Positions 24,492 to 35,749 of a stretch of 64,000 nt of DNA are shown here, piece after piece. Made by a program: the position numbers and the translations under genes. The notes below the pieces were generated by a model. The model saw nothing but the letters and a program-made list of their open reading frames with translations, had not been told where the DNA came from and searched no databases. Origin of the DNA: Ciona intestinalis (taxonomy: Eukaryota; Chordata; Ascidiacea; Phlebobranchia; Cionidae); contig NC_020168.2 in NCBI RefSeq assembly GCF_000224145.3, positions 2,491,171-2,555,170 on the forward strand. Reading direction: 5' to 3'. Position 1 is the first letter of the stretch, and every line of letters begins with the position of its first letter.

Positions 24492-25476
24492 AGTGGATGA
24501 TCCTCTGACACGAACGTTCTGTAAAAATGTATTCTTGGCCCCCCAACAAAGAATATATATGTCGTGATGAATGGGTGCGTACTTTTCCATCGCATGGCAA
24601 CCGGGCAAACGCCCAGACAAGAATTCCGGTTTGAATTGTTTCCTCCATTGTGAATGGGTATAGGAAAGCCCCCCGTTTCCTAACAAAATATTTGTTGACT
24701 CCGGCTATTGTATTAAAGTGGACACTGCCTTTGATAATATTTACAAGAAAAGTAGTGGACAATAGTTTCGCTGTTATTTTATTTACCGTTTATTGTTTTC
24801 GACAAGAGCGATTGAGTCACGCCATAAGCAGTAAAGTCTAACATGCGGCTAATACATCATGTCACACCGTATATACTCATTTTTATAATGAACCTTTTTT
24901 AATATGGAATAGTACTGTACGATAAAAAGGGATACTTTTGGGAGGGATTAAATTAAAACAACAATCAATACGCGCCTAATGGCTGTTAAAACGCCTACAT
25001 TGTGACGTATAATATTGTACAAGGATGGGGGAAGATGGAACACTTTTAATTTATATTTTCTCGTCCCATTTAGTAGTAAAAAAGAACATTCAAAGAAATA
25101 TGAAACTATGTCCTCATGACTCTCATAGACCATTGTTAATTGTTTAAAACACGATCAGGATATCTGGATATTATGTGCTAAAGGTGTCCCGTCTTCCCCC
25201 ACCCTATATAAAGCTTTTGTTTCAAAGCGGACAATGGCGACAGCGGACCCCTTTCTAAAAAACGATGCTGACAATTCGAAACTCAACGCGTAAACAAAGG
25301 CAGCAACATTTAGCAAACGTGTATATCAATTCTACCATTATAGTTACTGGTCGTTTATTTGCTCTGAGTATATATATTAAAAATACAGTAACATTGCTAG
25401 AATAAACATGCATCATAAAGCAATTAACATTAAATAAGCTCATGCGTCATCGTTAAAAGGGTCGGTGCTGGGTTGT
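24492..25476. other. Intergenic between Ly6-like and protease-like genes
   Basis: Upstream sequence of the Ly6-like gene and downstream sequence of the protease-like gene. It holds one MITE (25018-25210) and no other recognisable feature. Confidence 0.5.
25018..25210 (+). mobile_element. Family-1 MITE, complete
   Basis: Ends are GGATGGGGGAAGATGGAACA and GTCCCGTCTTCCCCCACCCT, with the interior block TAATTGTTTAAAACACGATC. Confidence 0.85.
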
Positions 25477-28338
25477 TTATTTTATTTGGTCCTGGTTGCC
25501 TTGCATTGCGGAATTAATCCAGGGTAGGAAGTGGTAAACATTTGTATAAACTCCGGGATATTCAGCATGGCATCCTGTACCTTGTGGTACAATGCCTGCA
25601 AGATACCAGGTGGAGTCTGGCCGATAGCAAGCCAAGGAACCACCGCGCACACTCTGTAAAAAAACACAATAACAATCAAAAGGTGAAGTGTCGTTATGAA
25701 ACATGCCAAACATATTGTTGAACACTCAATATAGCTTAAATTATGGATAAAATCAGAACAAAAATACCGTTTTAAAATTATATATAGTAGGGTGGAGAAG
25801 ATGCTGGTACTCCTTTTTATTCTATTTTCTCGTCCCGTTTGGTAGTTAAACAAAGAACGTTTAAAGAATTATAAAACCGTATCCATATACGACTTCGATG
25901 GACCGTTGTCAAGCTTGATTTTCAATGCGTCAAATCTTATTTCGTGTTTTTATATTCCGAATAAGAAAATGGTTTATGAAATAAAATTAATTAGAATTTT
26001 AAACCGTCTCTTCCTACCCCGTCTGTTTGCGAATCTCTAAATATCGCATCGTGTGTTTTAATATATTTCTTTGAAGTGTTGTCATCCGTTAATAAAGGTA
26101 GGATAGTACAAATTCAGGGTCACTCAAAAAACGTCATATATTTTGATTTTTGAAATATTGGGTAATATGTGTTTAAGTATCGTATCTTACCCACCCAACT
26201 ATATATCAAAATAAATTATAATTAAATTTTACTCTGCGATCCATATAAAGCAATTTATTGCCGCGACACCATGTGCTCACCCCTGAAGGATTATAGTATT
26301 ATTCTGTAACAATCCGATTAATCATTGTTGAGCCCGCGGGTGATTGCCCGCGCCTAATTAAGTACGGCGTCTCTTGCCGCATTACGTGGTGATAGCCACG
26401 TAATACCACGTGTCGGCTGGCCGGTGATCCAGATAAAACGGTTGGCACTCTTTTGATTGTGATTGTACTGGCCGGACGTATTTGCTGCTATACTATGTGT
26501 GTACCTGATTTTATACGAACCGAATAAATAAGTAACAATTCTACTATCGTAGTTAGAACATGTAGGCCTACTAAAAGATAAAACGAACATACGTAGCAAG
26601 GATAGTTGGGGTAGGCTCCACAAGTGTCTATCCCGCCTGCGCAGATATGAGTTCTTTCGTCAATCCCAGGCAAGAAACCTCTGCACAAATCCAAAGAAAA
26701 CATTTTCACCTGTGCAAATAGCAGCTTTCCTTCGGGAAGTGGTCTGTAGCTAAGATATTGTCCCCACCATCCTGAATTGTAATATGATATTATATAATTG
26801 AATGAATCAACGTAACTATAACTTATCGTGTTTTGCGACTGCCGGACACACGCAGTTAAAGGTGCATCGACAGTCGCACCCAATATCCTTTGGATATGAT
26901 GCGATCACTCACGGAGCGTGGGTGACCGGCAATAAGTACGATAGTAATATTAAAATTACGCTACTTGTTTCAGTACCGAATCTCCTTGCCGGTTCGGTTT
27001 TGTTTTCCCAGTAGGCTGCTAGACAAAGAGGGACTCCTGGACAAACGGTTTTCACATCCTGCGGCAAACTTATCGGCTCAACATTTGATGAAGAGTTGAA
27101 AGCATTTGAAAGTCGTAGAAGAGCAATGTCATTTACTGGTACAATTTCGTCCGCCTCTCTGTAACCTGTAATAGATATTGCGTTAAAGTAAATCGGACGT
27201 ATACACAGCATATGTTAATGTGAAGTAATGAATACTGTTAGCCCATAACCTGAATAAATGTGAATGTAACTTACTTTATCCTCTCGTGGCCGGAAAAAGG
27301 ACAGTCGTTATAACACGAATGTTCTGTTTCATATACACCTCGTGCCAGCTTACGAGTTTACTTTCAAATTTGACGATAAAAGAGTTGAAACAATGCCATG
27401 TTATTCCCCAGCATAGTGTTACATTGTTGCATCTTACCTTCGGAAATTATATAATTTTCCACTGATACCGTATAACCGCCTTGAGCTACCTGCCACGATG
27501 AAGATGGAATTGGAAAGTTTGGACGACTGTGAAACAAAATCATTGTCTGAATGTGAACTGTGAGATACGCGTTATAGAATAAAAAAAAAACGTTTTGCAA
27601 TGAAACTTAAAACTATTTTTCGTTTTAAAATTGTAATGGAATATATAACCTGATATTTCCGTCGTTTAAACAATAAGCTGCTGTGAGTGCTCACGTATCG
27701 TTGATAAGAACCGCGCTGCAGTCTTTCTCAGTGCCTTCAAAATCTCGAGAAAATTTTAACTAAAGAAAATAATGTAATAGTTTATTTTTACTTTGATAAT
27801 TGCCTAATTAAGAATTCATAACAATGTTCGTATATGAAATACCGAAAATATTCCACCACTTCTGAGTTTAAAGTTTTAAAATATTTAAAATCCCCCGATA
27901 TCGGGTATGAGATAGATCTAAATAGAAATATGTAGTTTCGAAATGTTATACCATCCAAGGAGATGTGAAGTGAGATGACGAAGATGGCGTCCAAATATTA
28001 TGATCTATTGAAAATAAAAATATAACAGAGTGAGGTAAGACGGGAACCAACAACAGAAAATTAATAATAACTTATAATCAAATTTATATTTTTGTGCCAC
28101 AAATTGGGTTTCGCTACAATATATTTCGGACAAGCCACTTATAACTTATTATCTTCAAGTGCGTGTGACTGAATTTCCTAATTGTATTTTAACTATTAAC
28201 AACGCCCGCCAGATGAAAATCTGGAACATTGCAATTTTTATATAATTTAACACTCACCGTATATGTTAAACGTCGGCTGGAACGTATTTGCACAGCGTTT
28301 GCTAACCCCGTGAACAATACAAACACCCAAAAGGCCAT
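25477..28338 (-). CDS. Trypsin-fold serine protease homologue without a catalytic triad; one in-frame TGA
   Basis: Six minus-strand exons: 28338-28258, 27759-27650, 27526-27438, 27165-26965, 26771-26593 and 25653-25477. The phases close to 279 codons including the stop. A signal peptide (MAFWVFVLFTGLANA) is followed by DCSAVLIND and ALTAAYC, where active proteases have LTAAHC, so His57 is Tyr. The Asp102 motif NDIALLRL is intact. The region of GDSGGP reads CYSVRGGSLACY, so Asp194 is Val and Ser195 is Arg; by spacing the S1 residue 189 is Tyr. The C-terminus (YLAGIVPQGTGC, PGVYTNVYHFLPWI) keeps the fold. It could at most be a non-catalytic homologue. Codon 50, where the family has Trp (TGG), is TGA at 27693-27691. 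Everything else is open and well spliced, so this may be a recent or polymorphic nonsense change or a sequencing error. AATAAA overlaps the stop region. Confidence 0.82.
25783..26206 (+). mobile_element. Chimeric MITE: family-1 left half, family-2 right half
   Basis: Up to about 25912 the sequence follows family 1 (TAGTAGGGTGGAGAAGATG, TTTGGTAGTTAAACAAAGAA, AATTATAAAACCGTATCC). After that it follows the second family (TTTTGATTTTTGAAATATTG, GGTAATATGTGTTTAAG, TCTTACCCACCCAACTATA). It lies in intron 5 of the protease-like gene. Confidence 0.6.
27268..27360 (-). mobile_element. SINE tail type B, fragment
   Basis: AATGTAACTTACTTTATCCT, TCGTGGCCGGAAAAAGGACA and GTTCTGTTTCATATACACC match the reverse of the B tail at 38880-38960 and 57905-57995. 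It lies in intron 3 of the protease-like gene. Confidence 0.6.
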
Positions 28339-29191
28339 TATGCTGCTTAGTTAGACTGCAATTGTTATCCAATGTAACCTTTTAAAACGTATAAATATAG
28401 AATTTCGCTGATTATAAACCTAGTTTTAATCGACTTTTTAATTTCGCCTCTACTTTTTAGTTGTAATCCCTTTACATTGCTCTGGTTCTTTATTACTATT
28501 ATTTCTCTTCACATACAAACATGCTGTGCGTGTACTAGATATTAATCACGTGAGAGTAGACTCTTTGTATAGAAAGCCATTCATATGTGAATTAAAGTAG
28601 AGAGCCATTTATATGAATATCACCCTACTTATTATCAGTTATCTGATTTTCGACTTACCCAGAACTTGTTGATACTATATTTTTGGCCCAAACGCATTCC
28701 ATATTTGGATGGGCACTGGGCAATAAATAATTTTAGTTCGTCAAGTTTTGTTGGTCAAACTTCAGATAACTGTTGATAAGATATTTACGACGCCATTTAT
28801 ACTTTCGTGCATTGCATACAATTCACTTATTTAGAAGTCCGACTTTCCACATGTAAACCTCCATTACCGATGCTATTTGTAAACGCGTTTTGACTATGCT
28901 CATTTGTAAACGCGATTTCAATGATCATATTGAGATCAACATTTTAAAAAACGGTATTTGCCGTCACAAGTTTTAAGTTATAGTTGCTAAATATTATACA
29001 AAACAGTCACACAAGTTCCACACTCTCAACTCAAAAAGGGGCACGATATAAAAGTGCTGTGTTAGAAGTGTAATGTGATGACTGATGTAGGTGTTTACCC
29101 AGTAGTTTTCCTTTATCTGATAATTTAACTGTCAACTGATATTTCTTTGTTGTTTTATTTAATTTGATCTTTGCCGCCATACTCGAAGAGA
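28339..29191. other. Intergenic
   Basis: Contains the upstream region of the protease-like gene. A short direct repeat, TTTGTAAACGCG, occurs twice near 28877 and 28904. Nothing else is supported. Confidence 0.4.
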
Positions 29192-29378
29192 TATAATAGG
29201 GCGGGGAAAGATGGGACACCTTTCATTCTATTTTCTCGTCACATTTGGTGGTAAACAAAGAACATTCAAGGAATTATAAAACCGTGTCCTCACGATACCC
29301 ATAGACCGTTGTTAAAACACGATCGGTATATTTGGATATGTGTGTTAAATGTGTCCCGTCTTCTCCCACCCTACTATA
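29192..29378 (+). mobile_element. Family-1 MITE, complete
   Basis: Ends are GGCGGGGAAAGATGGGACAC and GTGTCCCGTCTTCTCCCACC. The interior is slightly shortened around GTTGTTAAAACACGATCGG. Confidence 0.85.
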
Positions 29379-29520
29379 CAATTTTGTAAAATATTGCTTT
29401 GTATTTTAAATTAATTTATATGTTTCCGGAAGCTCTGAACTTAGAAATCGAGTCGTCCTCACTTTACTGTTGTGTCCCCCCGTCAGCATATATCATCTGT
29501 AAATATTTAGTGTTTTATCC

Positions 29521-30309
29521 ATAGACTCCTTAAGATAAGGGCAGGAACCTGCCATGCTCTGGGTTTGTAACTTGAGTCCGAGGGTTAACTTGAGTCCTGG
29601 ACTAAAATGATTTCCAGAGAAGCTAGAGACACATTCTTGGTATCCATATTAGGGTATTTGAGAATGGCGAGTTCAATAGTGATACTTCCAATACCATCCG
29701 AGATCATTTCCAAGGTCAAAAAATATATTTTTAAGGTCAAACTACTGAATTTTAGTCATTTATATGCCTATTTGTGCTTGTAACTAAAAAACTAAAACAT
29801 TTTTAAATAAGTCTGTGACGAAGCATGATATTATGCATCTAATGGTTGCTATCTATCATCGTTTACTACTGTACATTTTGTTTGTTTCTCGTTCAGAAGC
29901 TGTATAGCTGACGATTTCATAGGGTCTTTGTGCTGTTTTCTTCTTTGGTTGCAGAGGCAACTATGAAGAGACGCCCTAGTAAAGGTCATATCCTTCCCAA
30001 AAGATCCTAAGGAGAGGGAAAGATGAATATTGGCAATGCCAAATGCGAAAGAAAGCTTTTTAACTGTAAACAGGTGTCAGTTGGGGGCGGCAAACGACCC
30101 AAAAGAACCGCCTTCAATTTTTTTTTCTTGAGTACCAAAATCAGCTTTGACGCAAGTGACATCAGCCTGACGCCCAACACCACCGTCTACGTCAGAAGTA
30201 AAAGCTGAAAAGGTGCGGGCAGCTAAAGAGGCTGCCCGCAGCAACCCTTCGGACTCAAGTTACAAACCCCGAGGTCGTAACCTTACAGTCCTTATCTTAA
30301 GGAGTCTAT
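29521..30309. mobile_element. Non-autonomous DNA transposon with perfect 20-bp ends and nested inverted repeats
   Basis: The left end ATAGACTCCTTAAGATAAGG (29521-29540) is matched exactly by its reverse complement at 30290-30309. A second inverted pair lies inside: GGTTTGTAACTTGAGTCCG near 29563, and CGGACTCAAGTTACAAACC near 30250. Taking TA as the target duplication puts the ends at GACTCC/GGAGTC. The interior contains a 61-codon frame at 30023-30208 (start MNIGNAKCERK) and the end of another Lys/Arg-rich frame, neither of which resembles a transposase. The superfamily is not assigned. Confidence 0.75.
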
Positions 30310-30954
30310 ATGGTTTTATTCAATACAATACTATAACGCATTCATTCTAGAAGTTCGCCTACACCATTGGCATTACATCATCGTTATGATAATGCATCCT
30401 ACGATAATCATTAGCGTAAGCAGATTTAACACAAATGCGCAAGCGATACTTCACAGTTATACTGTTTAATATTGTATATTCATTTACTGTTATATATTCA
30501 TTTATGCTAACTAGAAATCTGAAATAAAGAGAAACGTATAACATGACTTCATCAAGAAAGTTAAACGTATATTATACATCACGTGAGTCGTACTAACAAA
30601 ATAAAAGTTCGCCATAAATTAGCATCGCCCCTAGGAAGCATTAATTTACGTCGAATTAGGCTAACGGTATAACTAAGACGTTGAAACGTTATTTCCTGAC
30701 AGACATTTTTTTTATTTTCTTTGACGTATGTTGTAGTACAATGGCCCCACGTACGCCATGTTTACTTTAATTTACATTGTATTGTCTGTAGTGTGTAACG
30801 GTGAACGTTATTTCTTTTTCTGTTTTATCAATAAGCGTGTTTCATCCACTGTTGTTTTAAAGTTACGATACTCGTCGTGACCGAAAATCTAAATAAATAT
30901 AATTCATTCATTCGCAGCACCTCTTTGTACGGCTGATTGAAGACAGTAGTTTTT

Positions 30955-31210
30955 TTCTGTCACGATGTTTCGTTAGTTTCCAAAATAAATGGTCGTTACA
31001 ACACGGATATATGTTCTGTTTTATACACCTTGCGCCAATAATGAGTTACCACTTACATGTAACTTTATTAAAGTTGTTTTTTTTTGTACTGACAATTTGA
31101 ACTACCCATTAGGGACCACTGGGTTGAAGCAATTGCTGTTAAGTGTCTTGCCCAAGACCACATACGCCAATCCAGTGACCAGGCCTTGGAAGTACTGAGT
31201 CCAACCCATT
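30955..31210 (-). mobile_element. tRNA-headed SINE, reverse orientation
   Basis: Read in reverse, it has a box-B-like head (complement of AGTCCAACCC), then the body CTTAACAGC, CAACCCAGTGGTCCCTAAT and GTTACATGTAAGTGGTAACT, and part of the B tail. Confidence 0.65.
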
Positions 31211-31529
31211 GTTACTTAAAGGGCAAATTGGACCATAGTTTGTGTCCAAAATAACATGGCAGTAGGTATGTATGGAAATGGAATTACATGTTTCGGTAAT
31301 TTTAAAGGAAAATTGGTATCAAAAACAAATTTAAAAGTTGGTAAGTCTGAAAAACATGTTTTTTTTTTGTTTTTTTTTGTATCGAAAAAGGTGAACACGG
31401 GAGATAGAAGCGGTTTGTTTGTGACATTTTAATCATTTAAGAGGGGTAATTTTGTTTTATATTTGCAGAGAATGTAAGTTAAGATATATATAAGCAATTT
31501 TACGCATTGCCACAGAAGAAAACCGCAAA

Positions 31530-31605
31530 CAAAACCTCACAAGTTTGTTTAAACCCATTATGAAAGTCACCGCTTTTGCTCGGTTTTGGACATTGAGCCA
31601 TTCTG
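31530..31605. repeat. Dispersed repeat shared with 12985-13062
   Basis: CAAGTTTGTTTAAACCCATT, then GAAAGTCACCGCTTTTGCTC and GGTTTTGGACA. The two copies are about 18.5 kb apart in the same orientation. Confidence 0.6.
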
Positions 31606-32163
31606 AACGTTGTACAGTGTGGTTTAAGCTGAGTTTTGTTTGTTAGCTTGGTCAATAAGTCTTATCGCTGTGGCGTAGGGGTGTCGGCTCTCCATGCTGT
31701 TCTGAGACAAATGATAAAAAAAACATGTCAATCCATTAGAGCTACGCTCTCTTATTACTTTATTGTTTCTATAGCAGAAAAGTTACCACTAATTAACTAT
31801 GACTCAGCATTTCTTTTGTGGGCAAAATGTTTTAGCGCAAGCGTGTTGTAGTTTTGCTTACAATGTATGAATTTATGATGCAATAGATTGACATTCTACA
31901 GCGATTATTTTTTTGTACAATTGGCAACAACACGTCAGTCTTTGGGAATATTTTGTATAAATATATTTATAATTTATATTTATAGGCTAATAAGGCTATG
32001 GGCTATGGCCATTATATATATTTAATAAATATTAACAGTATACTTTAGTTACAGTTTTGTTTTATGTTTTATACTACGTCGTATACAACATTATCTAAAA
32101 TGGACATACATTTTTAATTCATTTTCGCACTGGGTTTTGAACGACTTTTATTCTTATTGCAGC

Positions 32164-32781
32164 ATGGCCAATTTTAGCCTTGTGAGTTTATTTATAGTCG
32201 GTGCAATTTTTATGTCATGGAAAGACTTGAGTCGTAACGTGGAAGTTGAAGCTGGCAGTGCAAGTGAAGATGCTCCTATACCAAAACTGAAAAACCAGTT
32301 CACTGTACCAGTGGTCAAGTTTCTTATCTGCCAATCCTGAGGTTACCGTCGTGCCTTCGAAGAATATGCGCAGATTATTAATCAGCGCTATTCGGAGGTA
32401 CGCATTGATGGGGGAAACTACCCACCCCCTAAGTTTAACCAAATGGCTGCTATGGTATTGTCTGTAATTAAGTTTATGTTGATTGGTTGTATTCTCACTG
32501 GTGTCAACCCGTTCGAAAAAGTTGGCATGGAAACACCTCAGATTTATCACTGGGCGCGTGAAAATATGATTTACGCTTGCATAATGTTGTTCTTTTTCTC
32601 CAACGCCATTGAAACTCAACTCACATCTACTGGTGCGTTTGAAATATTACTAAATGACGTCACAATCTGGTCAAAGCTGAAATCAGGAAGAGTGCCCCGT
32701 GTGGACGAATTGATGCAAATAATCGACTCCCAAATAAACGTCGGAAAAATGAATCCTACGGACAACTTTGTGCAATCATAA
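32164..32781 (+). CDS. SELENOT: Selenoprotein T (UGA at 32338-32340 read as selenocysteine)
   Basis: An ER-membrane thioredoxin-like oxidoreductase. A single coding exon of 205 residues if the UGA at codon 59 is read as Sec. The redox motif is FLICQSUGYRRAFEEYAQII, matching ICVSUGYRRVFEEY of vertebrate SELENOT, so Cys56 and Sec59 form CxxU. Downstream, YACIMLFFFSNAIETQ and STGAFEILLNDVTIWSKL match the hydrophobic and C-terminal signatures of the family (YACMMVFFLSNMIENQ; STGAFEITLNDVPVWSKLES). The N-terminus has a hydrophobic signal or anchor segment (residues 4-19). The ATG at 32164 is preferred because an acceptor AG ends at 32161, only two bases upstream; an in-frame ATG at 32137 would fall in the intron. 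The length is close to human (195). Conventional gene callers would split this gene into two frames. Confidence 0.95.
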
Positions 32782-33159
32782 ACTGAAGATGGTGTTTCGA
32801 AACTTTTCAACTTTAGCAATAGTTGTTAAAAAACTATGTGGTGTTGGTGTCATTAGCTGGCATTAATCATTTCAACTTCTAACAGATGTTTTAAGATTCG
32901 AAATAGAAAGGTCATGGAATTTTACAGGATTTCATTTAAAAAATAAAAACTGCAAACTGTCATTTCACATTTATATATATTTTGTTAATTTGTTTTATTT
33001 GTTAATCTTATGTCCTCATTGGTATGTGATTTTTTTCCATTTATTGCATTGTGTCTTCATAGTTTATTTATGATTCACTATTCAGATATTATACATGGGT
33101 TTAGGCAAATTTGTAGTACGGTAGCAGGAGCTGGTACTTTCGTGAACATTTCTGTTGTG

Positions 33160-33235
33160 GGATTTTAATCAAATTTATGATGGTTTTATGTCGAAAGTTG
33201 AATGACTGACATAAACTTGATGTAGCTTATTGGGT
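33160..33235 (+). promoter_or_regulatory. Candidate SECIS element of SELENOT
   Basis: The RNA would have the SECIS core: ATGA at 33177-33180 facing TTGA at 33217-33220 (tandem G-A pairs), a helix TTTATGTC/GACATAAA plus wobble pairs, and an apical loop starting GAAAG. Unpaired adenines lie about 13 nt after the quartet. It begins about 380 nt after the stop. An earlier AATAAA near 32940 would exclude it if used, so transcripts must extend further. A covariance search was not possible here. Confidence 0.65.
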
Positions 33236-33418
33236 AGATAAGCGTATTGATTATATTTCATTTGCAGTTTAATGATTTTTCGTTGTGCTCGTTCTGTGCT
33301 ACTTTACAAATTTTATGGACTGTATAATTTGTGCACGTGGTAACATCAGCTTCATTCTATTGTTTGTCTTCAGACAGTTAACATGGTATAGTTATAAAGT
33401 TCTGTATTAATAAGCAGA

Positions 33419-35749
33419 ATGGCGGGCTTTGAGTTAATATCGGATGAAGGCTATAGGTTTGATGGAAGAAAGCCAAGTGAATTAAGAAGAGTAAGATGTA
33501 ACATGGGTGTGTTTACACAAGCTGATGGTTCTGCTTATATTGAACAGGGTAATACCAAAGTAAGTCCATATTTAGGCAAGAACATTGCCAATAGAAACAT
33601 TTTTGATGACAACTACGTATGCAAATCAAATAAAGATTGTTTTAGCATAGCGTATACTTCTGTGGAGTAAATTGCAATACCATTAGCACCTAAAACCGAT
33701 ATTTCCCGATCATGTTTTGCAAAAATAACAACGATCTTTTACAGTTGCAGAGTTACGGTTATACCATTCTGTAAATATTCTTTTCTACCAAATCATTGGG
33801 ACAATAAAAGAGAAAAATCCTCCATCGTATCAGACACTACTATATATATGTGCTTATTTTTATAAAAGTAGTTTGTTGGTTATAAATATACAGTTTAATT
33901 TACTTTCATCTAGGTTCTTGCTGCCATATATGGTCCACATGAGGCATCAAATAACATGAGGAGTAGGGTATGACATTTTTACCAATGCCAATATTTAATA
34001 AACATGTTAGTCATCTTAGATGACAATATATTAAAGTGTTTTTTTTAATTAAATACTTTTGATATTTGTTTTTTAATGTTTTTTTTTAATTTTGTTTATT
34101 TATTAATTATTATTATGTATATCCATTATTATATATTTATATATAACTAGAGATTAATATATATTTGTATGTAACTACCGATATGCGATATCATTTTTAC
34201 CTATATATATATTTGACACTATAAGGAAACATAAAATGACCAGTAGGCCTAGTTAAAATTAATTGCTGTATTCAAGATCTTACAAGTTATAGTAGAGAAA
34301 AATAGTGGTCTGCATGTTCTTAAAGTATAAATTATAAAATTAAGCTAACTATGTCTCTCATGTGCTGCTTTTGTACGAAAATAGGGAACACATGATTGAC
34401 GTTGAACTTTTATCAAGTGGTTTTTTACCGATACTGAATATCGATAAACGTACATATCGGCCGATAATATTGTAAACCGATATATCGGTTGACCTCTATA
34501 CATAAATAATTAAAAAAATAGTTAGCCTAATTTGTTTTGATTTGCAAGTAAAATTTAAAATCTTTTCTTTAGGTTTGCTTGGACAAATGTTTTATCAACT
34601 GTGAGTTTAGTCAAGCAATGTTTAGCTCAGCAGAGCGAAAGAAAAGATCCCGTGGCGATCGAAAGGGAAAGGATATGTCGGCCCATATAAAACAAACATT
34701 TGAAGCAGCAGTTCGTACACAGTTATATCCAAGGTAAGTTGTAAAAGCACCACTTATAACACTGTGTAGTGCACTTGCTGCATCATCAGTGCTTGTTATT
34801 CTGTTTACTTTATGAAGTTTTGCTGTACAGTTGTATTTTCGTCAAAAGTACACAACTTAATTGTTCTTTATAAGCTGATTCTTTATGAATTAGTTAATTT
34901 CATAGAAGTGTAATCAGTAATTTTTAAATTTTGATGTATTGTATTTGTAGATCACAAATTGACATTTACCTACAAGTACTTCACTCTGATGGTAGCTTGT
35001 ATTGTGCTTGTGTTAATGCTGCTACACTTGCTCTCATTGATGCTGGTATAGCTATGAAAGTAAGCTTCTACAATATTTTAAATTCCATATATTCATCTAC
35101 CTACTTCTGCCGAAACTGTTTAGTGCATTTAATTCTTTTATTTTTGCCCAAGCAATTTTATAAACAGTGAATTTTAAACATTGTTTATTTAGCAGGTCTA
35201 CTTAATATAGCAGGATATATTATGTTGTTATTGTTTCTATACCTTCAATTGCCAATTAGTACCCAGTGCATTAAAACCTAAAATAATAGTTGGTTAAATA
35301 AACACTTTACAATCTAGCATTCATACTGTCAACACATTTATAACCACTATACAGGATTATGTATGTGCTTGTTCAGCAAGTTTAACTAAGGAAACTTCAC
35401 TCATTGATATCAATCATGTGGAAGAATTAGCTGGATGTGCTGAATTCTCTGCTGCAATCATGCCCAAACTTGATCAAATCATTTATTCAGAACTAAATGG
35501 CAGGTAATATAAATATCTTAACTGTTACCATTGTTTACTTACTATATAAATACTCTTTATTTATATCCTGAATTTCTAACCATATTCTTCTTTTCGTTGT
35601 TTTTCTGCTGAATTTTCAGGATTCATCAAGATGAGTTGGGTCAATTAGTGGATGCTGTAACAAATGGATGTAAAGATATTTTCGCAGTTATTGATCGATT
35701 TGTAAGAAGTCGCTTAGAAGAAACTGCCTCGTATTTCACACATTCATAA
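33419..35749 (+). CDS. EXOSC4: Exosome complex component RRP41
   Basis: An RNase PH-fold subunit of the six-member ring of the RNA exosome, acting in 3'-5' RNA processing in nucleus and cytoplasm. Six exons: 33419-33559, 33914-33967, 34573-34733, 34951-35059, 35355-35503 and 35620-35749, giving 247 residues (human 245). Signatures are GYRFDGRKPSELR, GVFTQADGSAYIEQGNTK, VLAAIYGPHEA, FEAAVRTQLYPRSQIDIY, DGSLYCACVNAATLALIDAG and DYVCACSASL, all in the order of human EXOSC4. The animal exosome ring is catalytically inactive, so the protein is structural and RNA-channelling. AAGCAG ends directly before AATGG at the start, an acceptor-like context compatible with spliced-leader addition. AATAAA occurs near 35854. 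Confidence 0.97.

Larger units (their letters stand above)
30310..32160. other. Intergenic, repeat-bearing, upstream of selenoprotein T
   Basis: Contains a SINE (30955-31210), a dispersed repeat (31530-31605) and otherwise AT-rich sequence. An acceptor-like TTATTGCAG ends at 32161, so an untranslated 5' exon of SELENOT or a spliced-leader site is likely here. Confidence 0.45.

Noticed and set aside
32338-32340. TGA in the selenoprotein T frame as evidence for a pseudogene
   Set aside because: It falls exactly at the selenocysteine of the CxxU motif and the downstream frame is conserved, so recoding is the better reading.
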